DNA of 64,000 nucleotides from Arenicellales bacterium (GTDB lineage Bacteria; Pseudomonadota; Gammaproteobacteria; Arenicellales; JAJDZL01), in assembly GCA_958295885.1 (NCBI GenBank), contig OY282380.1, positions 558,001 through 622,000 of the forward strand. Direction: 5' to 3'. Under the pieces are notes generated by a model. It made no database searches, was not told the origin of the DNA, and saw nothing but the letters and a program-made list of their open reading frames with translations. The first letter of the stretch is position 1; the number at the start of each line of letters is the position of its first letter. Made by a program: the position numbers and the translations under genes. Of the stretch, positions 62,991-64,000 are shown piece by piece.

Positions 62991-64000
62991 ATGGACCCAG
63001 TATCAGTCGGTTACTTGGGAGTCGGACTCCTCTTTGTATTCCTGGCAATCGGAATCCCGGTCGGGGTGGCGATGGGGTTCATCGGCATAAGCGGAATGCT
63101 GCTGGGCGCTGGCGAACTGTTCACTTGGGGACAGTTGAAAGTCCTGCCTTTTTGGGTAGTCAACAACTACGCATTCGCTGTACTTCCGATGTTCGTGCTG
63201 ATGGGCATCCTCGCCGAATCATCAGGAATCACGCGTGATGTCTTTTATTCATCCAATCTTTGGCTGCGCAGATTCAGAGGTGGGCTGTATCAGGCAGTGA
63301 TCGTAGGCTCGGCAGTATTCGCCGCAATATCAGGATCTACGATCGTGAACGCTGTAGTCTTCACCCGAATTGCGTTTCCCCAGATGCTGAAATTCGGCTA
63401 TTCAAAAAGTCTGTCAATTGGCGCGATCGCGGGTTCAGGGAGTTTTGCGGCGATGATCCCTCCTTCCATCACGATGGTAATTTACGCCATCATTACAGAG
63501 CAGTCCGTTGGACAACTGCTGATCGCCGGCGTGATTCCGGGACTGCTGACGGCTGCCATCTATCTGGCAGGCGTGTATGGGCTCGTTCGCGTTCGACCTT
63601 CGTTGGCGCCCAGTATACAAGAACGGGTATCGCTGGAAGAAAAGTTCAAATCCATGCTGTATGTATGGCCTGTAATCGTACTGATGGCGATTGTTCTAGG
63701 TGGAATTTACACCGGATTGTTCCCTCCGTCTGCGGCCGGTGCAGCTGGTGCGTTTGGTGCGTTCTGCCTCGCCGTAGCAAAGAAGAAAACTCTGAAAGGA
63801 TGGCTGCCGCCCGTTCTATACGATGCGGCATCGATCAGCTGTGTGATATTCATCATACTCATCGGTGGATTGCTTCTTTCCAGAATGCTTGTTGTCGTCG
63901 GCATCATTGACGGGCTTGTGGAATTCATCACATCCATTGCCGACACGCCGCTGAAATTCATGATTCTGGCATCAGTTCTTTACATTGTTCTGGGGTGTTT
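62991..64000 (+). CDS. dctM: TRAP transporter large permease, 3' end beyond window
   Basis: Starts ATG 62991, one base after the dctQ stop, and is open to the window end (336 codons of an expected about 430). MDPVSVGYLGVGLLFVFLAI, GIPVGVAMGFIG, VNNYAFAVLPMFVLMGILAE, SSGI, VFAAISGSTIVNAVVFTRIA, GSGSFAAMIPPSITMVIYAI and GLFPPSAAGAAGAFGAFCLA are DctM landmarks. Completes the dctPQM operon with the genes to its left. Confidence 0.93.
   Translation, partial: MDPVSVGYLGVGLLFVFLAIGIPVGVAMGFIGISGMLLGAGELFTWGQLKVLPFWVVNNYAFAVLPMFVLMGILAESSGITRDVFYSSNLWLRRFRGGLYQAVIVGSAVFAAISGSTIVNAVVFTRIAFPQMLKFGYSKSLSIGAIAGSGSFAAMIPPSITMVIYAIITEQSVGQLLIAGVIPGLLTAAIYLAGVYGLVRVRPSLAPSIQERVSLEEKFKSMLYVWPVIVLMAIVLGGIYTGLFPPSAAGAAGAFGAFCLAVAKKKTLKGWLPPVLYDAASISCVIFIILIGGLLLSRMLVVVGIIDGLVEFITSIADTPLKFMILASVLYIVLGC

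Noticed and set aside
1..64000. tRNA, rRNA, riboswitch or CRISPR array
   Set aside because: No cloverleaf-like sequence, rRNA block or regularly spaced repeat was recognised by eye; a tRNAscan/Infernal run would be decisive.

Overview
The window looks like a piece of a gammaproteobacterial, sulfur-oxidising genome, probably host-associated or recently bottlenecked (inference). Three things point there. First, the housekeeping block murJ-DUF2203-ribF-ileS-lspA with rpsT in divergent orientation is the gammaproteobacterial arrangement. Second, there are two different dissimilatory APS reductases: a partial aprBA at the left edge with the sulfate-reducer-type AprB, and a complete aprM-aprB-aprA at 48.4-51.6 kb. 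Third, uptake systems for organic acids and osmolytes are numerous (TAXI-TRAP, two DctPQM TRAPs, glycine-betaine ABC, an orphan peptide-type binding protein), while insertion sequences, group II intron relics and broken genes are abundant.

Layout. 1-2.3 kb: aprB-aprA (minus). 2.7-4.4 kb: an IS1111-type IS110 element sitting inside a MITE-like repeat. 4.4-18.4 kb: accessory region with a DUF262/DUF1524 protein, a transposon with a DruA-like (DUF4338) domain joined to an ISAs1 transposase, IS3, IS66 and other transposase scraps, a beta-class adenine methyltransferase followed by a MutH/MvaI-like endonuclease with an 11-C tract at the methyltransferase 3' end, and a gamma-class methyltransferase plus HNH nuclease pair split by repeats. 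19.4-23.2 kb: proX-proV-proW (minus). 23.2-28.0 kb: decayed group II introns, a second DruA-ISAs1 transposon and a diverged repeat. 28.0-36.3 kb: a small unknown protein, a DUF523/DUF1722 protein, an extracellular solute-binding protein, a TAXI-TRAP transporter and a D-cysteine desulfhydrase/cysteate-lyase-family enzyme. 36.3-43.5 kb: lspA, ileS, ribF, DUF2203, murJ and a uracil-DNA-glycosylase-like gene. 43.6-54.1 kb: a block bounded by two decayed direct copies of a methylase-containing mobile remnant, holding an Rpn-type nuclease, a TPR-like repeat protein, aprMBA and nnrS/nnrU. 54.2-64 kb: a dead BMP-family binding protein, rpsT, dctPQM, an SdhB-like iron-sulfur protein, a frameshifted FAD-linked oxidase, and a second dctPQ with partial dctM.

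How the parts work together. The apr genes would oxidise sulfite to APS with AMP, passing electrons to the quinone pool. The transporters import reduced carbon, and possibly sulfonates, for a mixotrophic lifestyle. In four separate transport operons the binding-protein gene is followed by a hairpin before the permease or ATPase genes, which suggests a shared way of making excess binding protein. No tRNA, rRNA or CRISPR array was recognised.
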